This document shows, piece after piece, positions 23,885-36,775 of a DNA stretch of 64,000 nt. The notes beneath the pieces are model-generated. The model saw nothing but the letters and a program-made list of their open reading frames with translations. It was not told the origin of the DNA and did no database searches. The DNA lies in the NCBI GenBank assembly GCA_035578905.1, contig JAQJVL010000030.1, positions 373,159 through 437,158 of the forward strand, written 5' to 3'. How positions within the stretch are numbered: position 1 is the stretch's first letter; each line of letters begins with the position of its first letter. This stretch comes from Stictocephala bisonia. Lineage: Eukaryota; Arthropoda; Insecta; Hemiptera; Membracidae. Position numbers and translations under genes: made by a program.

Positions 23885-23975
23885 ATGTAATAATAATCAT
23901 TGTCACAAGTCGCCGCGTGCACGCTCCGCGACGGAAGTATATTTGCGTATGTGTAATTATTGAATCAGTGTTTTA
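23885..23975 (+). promoter_or_regulatory. Weak candidate promoter
   Basis: A short CpG-rich block (GTCGCCGCGTGCACGCTCCG from about 23911) is followed by AATCAGTG at 23963-23970, which matches the arthropod TCAGT initiator, and then T/G-rich sequence like an insect 5' UTR. No downstream exon was identified. Confidence 0.2.
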
Positions 23976-24237
23976 ATAGTTTTGTGTTATTGTGTGTCTA
24001 AATTTTAATTCTACGACGAATCACAACAGAAGATGTACCTGATATAGTGGTAGGTTGCCACGAAACTAGTACTGTAATACCTGCGTCGACACCCAAAAAA
24101 ATATATTAAAAATGTAAAGCTATTATCAATACATATAATATATTGTATAATGGCATTAATATCCAGAAGTAGGAATCATGAATTCTAATACTTTTTACGA
24201 TAGATCAGAATACTAAAGTAAAGCTTGAAGACGAATA

Positions 24238-24243
<6 letters not shown>

Positions 24244-24277
<34 letters not shown>
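24244..24277. repeat. (TA)n microsatellite
   Basis: About 34 bases of uninterrupted TA repeats. Confidence 0.95.
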
Positions 24278-24280
<3 letters not shown>

Positions 24281-24458
24281 AATAGACAGATAGAAAAAAC
24301 CCATAAGAGTTTATCATTTTGTTTATTCTTATGTGTACATTTAAATCACGACAAATTTAGCAGACAGAAAATACAATAAATATCGCAAAATTACACAATA
24401 GGCCTTAGTATCGATACTCCAAATTTATAATTCAGAATAATTTGAGGAACTGTGGTTA

Positions 24459-24830
24459 TCAAATCAAATCAGTTTTATTGCAGTAGACATATAACATGTA
24501 TTGCACAAGTCAATTTTAGTTTAAAAGGTACTTCACGCCTATTTAAAAATTTAATTTCGCCCACAATACAAAATTCTTTCAAACATACATTTTTGCGCAT
24601 TCACACTACCAATTTCCCACCTCCAGTTCCGGTGTCAGCATACGAACTGTGCGGTCTCACAAGTTATTCGCAAAAAACTCATCCACGCTATAAAATGCAT
24701 GGTAGGCCAGAAAGGCTTTTATTTGAGTTTGAAACGCCTTCAGCGTTGTGGCGATTTTTATGCAATTTGGCAGATTGTTGTAAAGATGGACACCTGCCTC
24801 TGAGGGCAAATGCTCATAAATAACTGTTAT
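24459..24830 (-). mobile_element. LINE 3' end in reverse orientation
   Basis: On the minus strand the segment ends GCAATAAAACTGATTTGATT, an AATAAA-type signal followed by TGATT repeats as in the LINE tail at 8656. A 123-codon frame crosses it on the plus strand, antisense to the element, and I treat that frame as accidental. The 5' boundary of the LINE fragment is not clear and may extend past 25000. Confidence 0.5.
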
Positions 24831-26214
24831 CATATGAGTTCACGATACATTATACATTGGTTTACGATATTTGACCATAGACTGCACAGGATACAGAGAA
24901 ATCAATGGTAAAACTATGTCAGATCCTACCGAGTTCATTTAAGTACACGATATCTTCTGGAGATGATAGCTACCAAACTACAAACCAGGAAGCAATTTTA
25001 AAACCGTACCACAGTCCTCATATACATTAGCTTTAGGTTGTACACCACTTTTACTAAATTCTCCGACAACGTTGTAGAACTCTCACTATCTCAGAGTCAC
25101 CGGTTGAGTAATAATATACTGCGCATAACAGTTAGTTTCCTCGTGAATTGTCTATCTTGGACACGACGTATTAGAAGGAACGGGAAATGAAACTGGCATT
25201 CGTTGACTAAACTGTACGTTTATTTATTCGTTACAACGAATTATAATACTGTAAACTTATTATCCTTAGCTTGTGTTCGTATCTACACTAAGTGCGTATG
25301 ATTTACTCTATCGTAAATAGCAATGAAAACTCAATAAAGACTAGATTTGTAACTATATTAAACCATAAGAATCACTTAGCTTTGCAAGTTATCCACCGTC
25401 GGATTGTTCATCATTTTTAATGTGTTAAAATATGTAAATGTTTATAAACTCAGAACACACAGAAACAAAAAAAGGTCCTGCAACTGCTGACCTCAAAAGT
25501 TACTTATTTTTATAACAAAAATTCCAAATAAACCTATCCATTACTCCAGAAAACCAGGTAAAATACGAACCAATATAGAAAGTTAATATAAACACTTAAA
25601 ATTGGTTATATTATATCTAGGGCGATGTAGTTCCTTGACAAAATATTTAAAAATGTAGGTTAATTTGCTCATTTTAAAGAGAAAAATGTTATTTAAAACA
25701 TTTTAAATGCACCCCTGATGAGCGGTAAAGCATTGAATGTTGACATTTTTACCCCACAATTTCATAAAGTATTTCACTTTTGTAAGAGTGTATAAGGATT
25801 TATTTTTAAAAATTTACCGAAACGGTAAATTTTATCATAACATTAACTAGGAGTATAAAAAAGGTACTAATTCTTTCTCTAAGAGCCACCATTCCTAGGT
25901 ATAACGATTCAAAAATTTGTAATCGTCATAATACGCACACGTTTCCACGCCACCTCTGAGGTAGTGTACTTAGCGCGTTTTTTTTTTTAATGTGGTTTAC
26001 CCGGTAGTCCTAGTCCACAGGTCTGTTGTGACTATTTCATTTTACTATTGCATAATTAACAGACATTAGAAAGGGTTGGAATTGATAAAAGCGATTCGTC
26101 TGATTCAATCATTTAAATACTTCTTGTTGTTATTCTTCTTGGTGTAAATACATTGCGTTTTTTTTATTATTATTTTTTTTTAATTGGCATGCCATTTATA
26201 ATCCATTTAGTCTG
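24831..26214. other. Unassigned sequence
   Basis: No supported gene. T-rich runs occur near 25979-25989 and 26158-26180. Confidence 0.6.
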
Positions 26215-26545
26215 AATGTATACGACGTAGACGCAGCTACCCATGGTCTATATAGGGTCAGTAACTTTTCGGAGTTACTGCTGAATGGGTGACAGTAAGG
26301 AAGCATGCTGATCGCACCAGTGGTGGGCAGGTGAGGCAACGACTAGCCGCTGAGGGCCCACGTTGATTAATGACTGGTGCTAATGAACTGCCTAAAGCCG
26401 TCTATTTGTCGGACAAAGCCTACCGACAATCTGATCCGTCTATTCAGAGGTGTTTGTCCCTTGCGTCACCCCCCTCCCTCCCCCTAGTGAACGCGTCGCC
26501 TCTATCTGGGCCTCTGGGAACGGTGGTCACCTGGGTAAGATCTAA
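26215..26545. other. GC-richer block of unknown nature
   Basis: About 330 bases clearly less AT-rich than the flanks, including a C-rich stretch at about 26468-26487. It contains GTAACTTTTCGGAGTTAC, a small hairpin. No frame stays open throughout, and no tRNA boxes are visible. It could be an old element or a decayed exon. Confidence 0.4.
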
Positions 26546-29500
26546 TTGATAACAGCGTGACGTTGGTCGGTATCATCTAGTCGAACAATACATTGATTCA
26601 ATTATATTTGGTCGACATAATGGTTTTACATCATGTAAAAAATTATGTTTTTAGTATAAAAACTGTTTAATCCCTTGATTTATATGTCAAAGAAACATAT
26701 AGTTAAAAGTGTTACATTTTTTATTTGTAAAGATTTCGTCTAGAGCTTAGGCTAATTTCAAATAAGCAATATTGATGGTTCAAATTCTAAGTTCTAAAAT
26801 TGGTCAATCGGTCAAACAATTTTTGCTGTGTTTTTAATATTTAAGGGAAGCTACATTATGACGTTTTAAACATAAAAAGATAGTAATAATAAAAAGAAAA
26901 TAATCAATCTAACTAAATGTGGTTGTTCATTCCGAACAGTGAGCCTTAATCTATTGTGTATCCGTCGGGTATACAATGTAAGAAAAGGAGGTAAAATGTT
27001 CTTCATTTACATATGATCTGTATAATAACCAAGTAATCAGTGTTCGTATTTACAGAGTCAATCATGTTATCTTTGCTTATTGGCAAGTCGAACGCTAAAA
27101 ATTAAATTAAAATTTATTCAGCCTGAAATGGATGCTCACTACGACAGTGCTTGTGATTCATAATAAAACAAATCAAACCAGTTACCTTTTTTCTTAAAAT
27201 TCAAATGAATCCAATGTGAGTTTACTAGAATTTCATAGGTTATAATTTTATCTTCGGGTTTTTGTTTTGTTGTTTTTTGTTTGTTTTTTAAAATTAAAAC
27301 AACATACAATGCTATAAAATAATCCAAATATATCCATGCATGCAAGTGACTTGTCAGAACATCAGAATCTTTGTTGGAAAGACCGTAGAAGTGAATAGAG
27401 AATCTACTTTGAACAATTTTTTATTTAAAAAAAATTGTTCATCTGAATTGTTATTAAAACCGTGAACTAACAAACTAACATTCAATATTTTTTTACTTCA
27501 TCACAAACCAAAATTATTTGAAAATTAAAACGTGAAAACACATTTATTTTAGTTGCATTTTAGTAACTTTTAAATTCATTAAAACGATGTAAAAATTATT
27601 AGTTTCCGTCGTATCGTTAGTTAAGTTGGCCCGCATTTAACAACGCTGTTATGGTAATAAATCCCACATGGCGAGTACCTCTAGGTACACATTTGGCGTA
27701 CATGGATCTGAGACTTGAGGAAGGCGTCCATCTCCGACTGTGTTAACTAACTCTAAATGTCATAAAACACGGTAGACGTAACTGAGGCAGTCGGAGTTAC
27801 AACAGTCAAAACTTTCCTTGTTCCTCGACAGTTACTCCTTGCTGAATTTTCCTCCTCCACTTCACACTTGCTAAAAACATATAGTGAAGCTAAATAGGTC
27901 ACATTTCTTAAAACCTAATTAAAACTACTTAAGGGTGTTCGATCGAAAATTATTTTTGAAATTTTTTTGAATAAAATTGTTTGTATTGGTAAAAGTAATG
28001 TGTTTATATGGAAAACATTCAAAAACTATTTTTTATAGATACATGGCTACCTAAAGTGACTAATTTGGCTTTTCTTGGTTCCTAACTCATTAACAAACCG
28101 TGCAATATATTTTATTCAAGTGTTGATAATATAGTGAACAGAATGGTACTAACCAACCTAGAGGTAATTAAAACTAATAGCAAAAATAATATGTTTTTCA
28201 GTGTAACCAATTATTGTTTGATAAATGAAGTCTGTACGAATTTCGAGTGCCATCCCAGCGCCGGACTGAGCCGGTCGGACGAACACCCTTAACATTTAAA
28301 TTTCGCTTATATTGTTATACTTGATTTAAGAAAACAGTAATAATTAATGATAAAGTGTTTTAAAACACAATCATAATAATCATAAAACGACACTAATAAT
28401 CTACTAAAAAAAGGATTTACTTTAATTATTTTCATTGTTGCAAGATAAATACATAAAAACGTATTCAAACTTTAGTCAGACAAGAAGAAAATAATACTGT
28501 AGATACAGATTTCCCCTTTCATGTGAAAGTATATTATGAGAATACACCGTCGGATACTATTGTTATATATAAATTATAGGATAAAAACGCCATAAATAAC
28601 AGGATAATCTATCCTCATCCTCAATAGGACGAGTTTTCATAGAACACTATCAAGTCTTCCTTTTAATGTGAACATTAGTTATTTCATCTGGAACGGTTAT
28701 TTTAAGTGTATGTAAATGATAAACCAATTATTATAAATGGAACTGTTGTGATACTCGTACTTGCTGCTGCGTCCTACACATTCCCTGGTAATACAAATTA
28801 AGTCGAGAAACAACTCACCAAGTCTCCCTGCCCCTCTCCTTTAGTCGTAAAAGCTGTAGTTTCCAAATAGGGTTTCAGGCCGTTTCTTCACACTGATCAA
28901 ACCGGTAAACCCAAGGGTGGTGCTGTGGTCACGTGTGGTGGCCCAACGACTCGACGTGTGGTTTCCGGTTTAAAAAAAAAGATATCAGTATGCATCTCTA
29001 AGCTTATTAACTCAAATTATGTTGTAAGTTTAAACACGGTTATATAGTGTAAAGTAAATTTCTCATTGGTTCCACTAACATATCACTGAAGTTTGTTACA
29101 TAAGACTGCTTTTGAATAAAATCAAAACAAGTAAATTCTTTGAATTTAAAATCCAGTTTCCAACCAGCACGATCTCCATAAGATCAGTGTTATATTTTTG
29201 TAAATTAAGGACGTGTGTCCACTAATAATACTTAAAAACATCTTATTGAATGCTGAGAAAATAAAGTGTTCTCATGAATGTTTAATTTTGATTTCTTTTG
29301 AAGTTTTCTAAAAATTAATAGGCATTTCTTTTTAAATTATTTTTAACTAAATAAATTACAAACATTAAAAAATAAAGGAATTATCAACATGTTAAATTAC
29401 AATACAGTAATTACTAAGATGGCCGACCACTCCAGCACACCCATAAAATCAACTACAGTAAATTGCAAAGGTACAGGAACTAATTAAAGAAACCATTTTA

Positions 29501-29986
29501 TTTCCAAACCGAGGAGTACACGGTCCAGTGACAGAGCCACGTCCCCGACACGTGATGTCTTCTTTATGGATTCGCCAACTACATGACGTAAACTGGTTTT
29601 TTATCGCCCTCATATCACACGAATGGGAGTCTGTGGGAGTTATAACAATTTTATACCACAAGGCTGCGTAAAACTTGGCTTTGAAACCTGCCGCAATTGC
29701 TTCATTAGTTATGCTTGCAGTAGGTGTTAATTTATCGTAACTATCTTAAATATACTTTTTATACATTCCAGTATTTATATAAGCAACGAAGAGCAAACGC
29801 TCGTGTAGTAGCTTAATTTTAGATATTAAACCCAGATAATGCAATTTTCTGACTACAATAGCGATTTCAAATCGGCGAAACAGTATGGCCGGATAGAATA
29901 CAGACATCATGATGAAAAATTTCACTTATTACACAATATTTAAAAATTATAAAACACACATAATTCAATAAATTTTAAAATTGACA
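26546..29986. other. Unassigned sequence, 3.4 kb
   Basis: No supported gene or repeat. Short frames at 27139 and 29449 (minus) lack any recognisable pattern. Confidence 0.55.
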
Positions 29987-30073
29987 CTTGAGGCCTTTCG
30001 AAAACAAGGTTTTAATTATCAAAATTAGTTACTTGTTGTTGTTTTGAAAACTTTGTTTTCGTAAGACCTCAAG
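29987..30073. mobile_element. Inverted Penelope-like terminal motif
   Basis: The left arm CTTGAGGCCTTTCGAAAACA plus AGGTTTT (29987-30013) faces a right arm (30047-30073) that is its reverse complement at 24 of 27 positions. GGCCTTTCG followed by an ACAA-GT hairpin is the same motif seen at 61865-61890. Upstream AATAAATTTTAAAATT also resembles that locus. I infer a second inverted copy of a Penelope-like terminus. Confidence 0.45.
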
Positions 30074-30629
30074 AAAATAATTAAAATGTTATTGGTTTAT
30101 GTTTGCGTGTGTTTTTTTTATAATTATTTCTACAAATTATTAAAATACAATCATACATCGCAAATCAATATAATATTATGATTTTCTTTATATCGAAACT
30201 AAACAATACAAATTTAATATTAAGTCGTTCTATAAATGCTAAGCCTATACGTTATTAATTTCATTGTTTTAAATTATAAAAATATATTTGCTGAGTAAAA
30301 GTCGGCACTACTTTAGTGGCTACTTCGGTTCGGTTCGGTGGTCACTGTCCGGGTGTTGTGTAGGGCAGAGAACTGAGTATGATACTCGTCAATTAGCTGA
30401 AAATCAAACTAATACTTTGTTGTCCGGATTACACATAATGCTGTGGAGTAGGCTCCCTTAGTTTTCCTGGCTATTAATAAATAGCCCTATCTGAGCAAAA
30501 GTGAAACTCAGTTAGTAACCAGACTACACAGATCATACACGTTTATGTAACCGTTCATATTAGCTTTAAAATACGCACAAATATGTGTCTACGTTTCATA
30601 TATAAGATAATAATATTCCCAATACCACC
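30074..30629. other. Unassigned sequence
   Basis: Nothing recognised. Confidence 0.6.
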
Positions 30630-30717
30630 GCGTGTGCGTGTGTCTGTGTCGTCGTGCGCGCGCGCGCGCCTGTGTGTGTGTGTGTGTGCGCGCGCGCGTG
30701 CGTGTGGGGGGGGGTGT
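30630..30717. repeat. Alternating purine-pyrimidine (GT/GC)n tract
   Basis: Nearly 90 bases of CG and TG dinucleotides, including two (CG)n cores and a TG core, ending in G9. Such alternation is the classic sequence for left-handed Z-DNA. It stands out strongly in AT-rich surroundings. Confidence 0.9.
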
Positions 30718-32242
30718 GAATGGGCCACAAGTGGAACGTGTAATGGTACCTTATGAAGAACTTCAACAATTACATTTATCTAATGGACGAAACACATAAC
30801 CCATTACAGTGTTAAGTTCACGATATATTCGTAAAACTATGCCATAAATAATGACCAAAGGCAAAATATTTACAATCATATAAAAAAAACAGTATTTACA
30901 CTCTCTGCCTGATAGATTGCATATGAATCAGGTAAAAGCTACAGTTCCCCGGGGCCGTTTAAATACATTGCTTTCAGATATTAAGCTCCTCACAAACAGT
31001 AGTAGCAAACTAAACACGCCATCGCATGAATGAATTAAATTACCCTAATAGGAACTCAAAGAGAGAATTTGCTTCCTTTGAAACTAAATAAACTGCAGTA
31101 ATTAACTAGGCTAAACATTCTACTGGCTCCCTTTATTCCTTTCTTCTCGTGCTTTTCCATGTACACAATATAATTCACATGCGATGTATACGCCACCCGT
31201 CTCACGTATAGTCGGTCGGTCGACCTATATATGTAATAGATCTGAATTACAAATTAATATGACTACTAATGCATCAGATCTACGGTCTAAATGCTTTGTG
31301 GATATCTGATAAATTAAACAAATTAGAAATCACCGCTCAGAAATTGCTGTCTGTTCGTCTGTTGAAAGGGAGATTCGAACGCGAAATGCCGTTGTGAAAC
31401 ATTTCCTATTTACTACAAAATCCCACAATTTTGAGTCATTGATAAACTTTCAACTTGTATTAGTAGTTTCATGGGGGCCGTTCCACTTCTCGAAAACACC
31501 CACGCCATCTATTCTCAAAGATTCTATCCGTAATATTTGTCGTACTGTCACATTTACGAGTGTTATTTGATAGTTAAAATAGAAAAAAATGTACTAGTGG
31601 GCCATAAGACAATTTGTGTAAAAAATTTAGTACTTTTGCTATTTTTACAGTTAATTTTTGGAATTTCTATATGTATTATTGATGATCTTTAAATGTAAAG
31701 CTCGTAATATCAACTTATTTATGGTCCACTACATTGTAGGTACCATTGATAACCAAACAGTGTTCACTATAACCGTAGCCAAATGGTCATGCTATAACTC
31801 ATAATAATAAAAATAATCAAAAACTGTGCTCTTGAATTAAAAAAAGGCACGTTTTAGTCTATTGACGGTAAGATCGTATGTCTACTACAGCGCTGTTGAC
31901 TTTCCGGCGGAGTCTTGGCAGTTTGGGAAACGATCACCTTAAACCATATGATGCGGCTTACTCAGCATATTGCTGAATAATAGTGACAAAGGAATGCGTG
32001 GCCCATGCATAGACAATGGAACAGGACTATGAAGAAGACGATGGCATCCACAATTGACTACAATTACCAATATGGAACCGGTTTGTAAAGGCGTATCACA
32101 AGAGCTATGTCCACTAATTCAACACCAATCAAATGTTCGGACCGCTGTGGCGTCTATTTGTATAAAGAGACTGTTTCAAATGTTATAACCTTTAATACTG
32201 TACTATAAAAACACATCCAATTATCTGTTCAATATAAACTTC
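30718..32242. other. Unassigned sequence
   Basis: A lone B-box-like GAGATTCGAACGC lies near 31370 (reverse), without a matching A box. Nothing else seen. Confidence 0.55.
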
Positions 32243-32395
32243 ACTTGGCAGTTTACATGGGTCTGCAGGCCTATGAGCACTTATGTGAATTTTATTCAAC
32301 GAGTTAAGTGCCAATCTTAGTTCAGTTTGGAATTGGAACCTTGGGCAATGTACTCAGATTCTGTGCCCTAACTACTGAGACACAAAGAACACTGG
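32243..32395 (-). mobile_element. tRNA-derived SINE, family 1, diverged copy
   Basis: On the minus strand: an A-box-like GTGTCTCAGTAGTTAGG, a B-box-like GGTTCCAATTCC, then CACTTAACTCGTTGAATAAA, CTCATAGGCCTGCAGACCCA and TGTAAACTGCCAAGTGAAG. The order and spacing match the copy at 42019-42186. It is the most diverged of the three. Confidence 0.75.
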
Positions 32396-33649
32396 GAATA
32401 GTTTTTATTAAAGTTATTATTTAGTTTGGTAAAACTTTTACTAAACATGTTGGGATAGTCACTATCACTTTAGTGTTCGTTTTGTTAGTTCAAAAATATT
32501 ATTTTATACATATACAGTAGCTGTAAACAAAACTAGAAATGATAAACTTACAATCACAGCTTTTAAGAAATAACGTATATATATATATATATATTTTGTA
32601 ATTCTTATTATGTATTTTAAATGTTGAGGTAAAAAAGACGTGAAACATATGTTGTTTGTAAGGATAAACAATAAATTAAAATATAATCAATCGCAATATT
32701 TATTTAAAAATATGGAAATTGCAACAGTAAATAAAAAGTAAATTTTAAATACAATTCTATTTGCGAAAACGAATAGAAATCAGTGATTTTTTCACAAAAA
32801 AAAAAAAAAAACAACATGTATTAGAACAATTATTTTTTTAACATTACAACAAATAAAACATTTTTACTAAATTCAAAATTAATTTAAGAAAATATTTGAT
32901 GCAGTTTTATTTTCTATTAAAGAATTTTACATTATGAAAAAATAAACTTATAATGCATAAAAGAATCAAAGTATCAAAGAAGAAATAAAAACAAAATAAG
33001 CAAGTTCAATTTAAAACGCCTGACACCTTTTAAAAAATATTAAAATTAATTAGTAAGAAGATGGGACCAAATGTTTTTAGATTTGCAATACTCAAATTAA
33101 AAATATTTATTGTAATAAACAAACTGTACATTTGCATTACAAACAAAGGAAAGTCAAAAAATGATCTTAATCCAAAAGTTAAGCGATCTAAAATTACTAA
33201 TTGTAGGCATAAATAATTTACACTTATTTGTGTCAATATTGTTTTAAATATACATATTAAGAAATAAATAAATATACGAAAAATGTAACCAAGGCCTGCA
33301 TGCAGAACTACCACATCACTTGTTTCCTTGTAGCATAAACGTTCAAAACCGATAAAAAATCAGGTGGACAGTGTTAAAGCTGGTGCATTGTGAGCTAATT
33401 GTTTGCTTTCAGCGTCACTCATACCTCTGAGCTAAATATTTTCAGCAAATTACTTGTCATTTTTTTAAGTTGAAAAAACTAGGAAGCACACTAGATACTA
33501 CATAGCAAAAATGACAACTACTTTAACCAAAAATACACAAAATACAGCAAAAAATGTGAAATAAAATATAATACAGCCTAGGTCAGTTCGCTCGCTGTCT
33601 TTACCCGGATACGTACACACATTGCCTAGTTAAACCACAGTATTATTTA
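32396..33649. other. Unassigned AT-rich sequence
   Basis: Holds a short (AT)n run at about 32577-32595 and an A16-type run near 32798-32812. The minus-strand 94-codon frame at 33030 is in AT-rich DNA and encodes an F/I/L-rich sequence typical of such DNA. Confidence 0.55.
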
Positions 33650-34030
33650 TTGTGTTAAAGGTTAACGGTTGTATACAGCTATCTATAGACCGAAGTATGC
33701 GGCCCTTGACATTATAGAACACTCTTTATTGTACAAACATTATTTTCCAAACATCGACGCACGCAAGGAAACCAGTTTTCCCAACGATTTCCGAACAAAG
33801 CGAGTTTATGCGTCCCCGGAAGAGGGAAACTCGCACAGTTTGGCAATAGAAAGTGAATCTGGCTCAAGCGGCGGGAGCGCGCCTCTCGCGACCTCTGGCC
33901 CCTTGCGCAACCCACGGAGCAAGTAAGAGCACTTGCGCCTAACCAATCTGCGCAACCAGGCTACTACAGTGACGCCGATAAATTATTAGCCTACAAACCA
34001 GGGCGACCCGGGAGCTGGTTGTAATGGCTC
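33650..34030 (+). other. CpG-rich block with an 85-codon open frame
   Basis: From about 33770 to 34010 the sequence is CpG- and GC-rich. A plus-strand frame (33669-33926) reads YASPEEGNSHSLAIESESG, then SSGGSAPLATSGPLRNPRSK. A donor-like CAAGTAAGA (33919-33927) lies at its end. It could be a first exon or a CpG-rich promoter. An overlapping minus-strand frame is also open, which weakens a coding claim. Confidence 0.3.
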
Positions 34031-35417
34031 AATTCGCCGGGTAAATTAGATTCACAAAAACGTGAAGCAAGGCAAACATTTAAAACGATATTTATGAACT
34101 GATTTATATTACAGCTTTAAAAAAGTACAGTTATTTTTTTAGTACATCTGTTACAAAGGCATATATATGTAAGTTAAACAAAAATAATAAACATAATGCG
34201 AAGAACACAAACACTATGCGTATTAATTAATTAGTAGCTAACTTCCATTCCACACTGACACTATTCCTCGTAGCCAACACAGTCCTCCTTCAATAACAGA
34301 AAGTGAATTAACAAGACGCCTGTTTCTGTCATTGTTTATTCGTATTTTCGATGTAAAAACCACAAGGTAGAGTGCCGAATAAGCGCAGTTTCACGCGTGA
34401 TTAAACAGATTGCAAATGAGACAAGGCGATATTACTGAGATCAAAGATCTTACACTACTCGTTCACACCTCTTATAGTCAGATTTATTGGAGAACGTTCA
34501 ACTTATTACATTTATTTTATTAACTTGTACGTACCAAATAGTCGTACGTACCAATTAATAACTGTTACCAAATTTATACCCCATAATGTTAATAAATTTA
34601 TCGCAAATAGTGTATCCCTTTTGAGTAGTGAACCATTTAGTCCGATTTTGTGATTTTTATTGGTAATAAATAAATTTACATAGGTCAAAATATAACATTT
34701 TTTACGCGTCTCTATTTATGTCAAACCAAATATAAATTAAAAACATTTCCCATCAAAAAAAAAATAATAAATAAATAAAGTAGTCTATGGGATTGGACAA
34801 GTTTGGCACTATAACACAAGAGCGCTGAATGTTGTTGCCAGAGTCTGTTCCTATTTTTTTTTCTAATTTAATAACAAATATCGTTAAAATCACAGGAGAA
34901 AAAAAAATTAAGGCACAGTTAACAGGAGAGAATTTAATGTTAAATTTAATCTCGTTAAAATTAGCATGTTTTCGCTTACGCTAATTGTTATACAATGCTA
35001 ACGGTTAAAATGCAAAATATAATAATAGACATCGCGTTCCAAAGATCGCGACTGCCAACAGTACGCACTAGTAATGTTCAGGCAACTTACACACCACGTG
35101 ACTTGTCCACTTTCTCACCTGAAACATACAATCAGAAATGTATTAACGGCGACAGAAATGGAAATTATGAATAAAATACGAACAAAATCTGTATCAGTCG
35201 AACTAACACACGTAGTATAACGTTATTTGTAGTGCATTCCTTCCTGGCTGCAGCCTGACCTAATCAGACAGCTTTCATCTGTTTGAACGGTCCAAGCCAA
35301 TGTACATACATTTACAAGTGTACATGTAGCCAAATACAAGAACTTCTATCATGCAAACAATTAAACATCAACAGTCAAAAACTACCACTGATTATTGCAT
35401 AGATTGTTCATTTCATA

Positions 35418-35420
<3 letters not shown>
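34031..35420. other. Unassigned sequence
   Basis: No supported feature. Confidence 0.6.

Positions 35421-35452
<32 letters not shown>
35421..35452. repeat. (TA)n microsatellite
   Basis: About 32 bases of TA repeats. Confidence 0.95.
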
Positions 35453-35454
<2 letters not shown>

Positions 35455-35545
35455 TCAATAATTCGTACATAACAATGATAAATAATTTCAATGATTGATT
35501 AGTACTTAAAATAACAAATAAGCTTATTAGGAGAGATATAGTACC

Positions 35546-35609
<64 letters not shown>
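35546..35609. repeat. (TAA)n microsatellite
   Basis: About 21 uninterrupted TAA units. It may be the 3' tail of a LINE lying on the minus strand immediately to the right. Confidence 0.95.
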
Positions 35610-35875
35610 GTAATGGTTTATTATCACATAAGAATAACAACAACAAAAGTCAGTAAAAATAAAAGAAACGGAGTACATGCATATATTACTAACAAAATAG
35701 ACTGATGAGTTTGAACTACATCATAAGTAATAAATTAAGCAAATAACAATACCTAAATAGAATATAAAATGGCATAACAAAGATTAAAATTAAGTAGACT
35801 ACATGATGAAAAATAAAATTGATCTTTGTGAATTCAGACTTTAAGTGGAATTTTAAATTCAATTCGAACGAAGGA
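35610..35875 (-). mobile_element. Possible LINE 3' region, minus strand
   Basis: On the minus strand the sequence runs GTGATAATAAACCATTACTA straight into (TTA)n, as in LINEs that end in a trinucleotide tail. The 69-codon minus-strand frame here has no recognisable domain. The 70-bp tandem array abuts the other side and may belong to the same element. Confidence 0.35.
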
Positions 35876-36295
35876 ATTAGGAAGATTGTCGAACGCGTGA
35901 TGCTGTTAGTTGCGAAAACATACATTTATTTGTATGAATGTAATAATTAGGAAGATTGTCGAACGCGTGATGCTGTTAGTTGCGAAAACATACATTTATT
36001 TGTATGAATGTAATAATTAGGAAGATTGTCGAACGCGTGATGCTGTTAGTTGCGAAAACATACATTTATTTGTATGAATGTAATAATTAGGAAGATTGTC
36101 GAACGCATGATGCTGTTAGTTGCGAAAACATACATTTATTTGTATGAATGTAATAATTAGGAAGATTGTCGAACGCATGATGCTGTTAGTTGCGAAAACA
36201 TAATTTTATTTGTGTGAATGTAATAATTAGGAAGATTGTCGAACGCGTGATGCTGTTAGTTGCGAAAACATACATTTGTTTGTGTGAATGTAATA
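35876..36295. repeat. 70-bp tandem repeat, six copies
   Basis: The unit starts ATTAGGAAGATTGTCGAACG and copies begin at 35876, 35946, 36016, 36086, 36156 and 36226. Copies 1-5 differ by only a few bases; GCGTGATG and GCATGATG variants alternate in blocks. High identity indicates recent expansion or homogenisation. Confidence 0.97.
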
Positions 36296-36675
36296 ATTTC
36301 TATTACTTTATTGCCATCAGATAAAAACAAACCTAAAATATATGAGCCTTGAATACATTGCATACACTAGATGTTTATTATCAGCACTCAATTTCCATCA
36401 AATTGTAATAGTGCGCATTATAAGAGACGTATCCTTAAATTGTTCCTTCTTCTATAAAAACTTCAGAAACAAAAGAAGCGTCGTTTATAGCGCAAGATTA
36501 AAAAACAGACAAAACTGTAGTTTTCACAAACCAGTGGTTTAATTCCTTCAATTCGTCTTAGAAGACGGAAAGAAATTCACAATTAAGAGTTTCAATAGTT
36601 TGAAATTACAATGCTGATAAGTAAAAAAAACACATAATACCGTTAAATGTATATTACTATATAAACGCCAGCTTC

Positions 36676-36775
36676 TATAAAAGGACGTTAATTGCATGTA
36701 GGCGGTGCAAGTCAGAATGGTTGCGTAGTGCGGACAGTACGTACAGGGGTCGTAGGGTCGAGTCAGTTGCTACAA
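36676..36775 (+). promoter_or_regulatory. Weak candidate core promoter
   Basis: TATAAAAGG (36676-36684) is a strong TATA match. TCAGAA follows 38 bases later, somewhat too far for a standard initiator. A better arthropod initiator, TCAGTTG, lies near 36764. The area is CpG-richer than its flanks. No linked exon was found. Confidence 0.2.

Noticed and set aside
24452..24823. 123-codon plus-strand open frame
   Set aside because: It starts in the reverse-complemented tail of a LINE and is antisense to it; no protein family pattern.
31360..31400. B-box-like motif on the minus strand
   Set aside because: No A box at tRNA spacing and no family-1 or family-2 SINE body follows.
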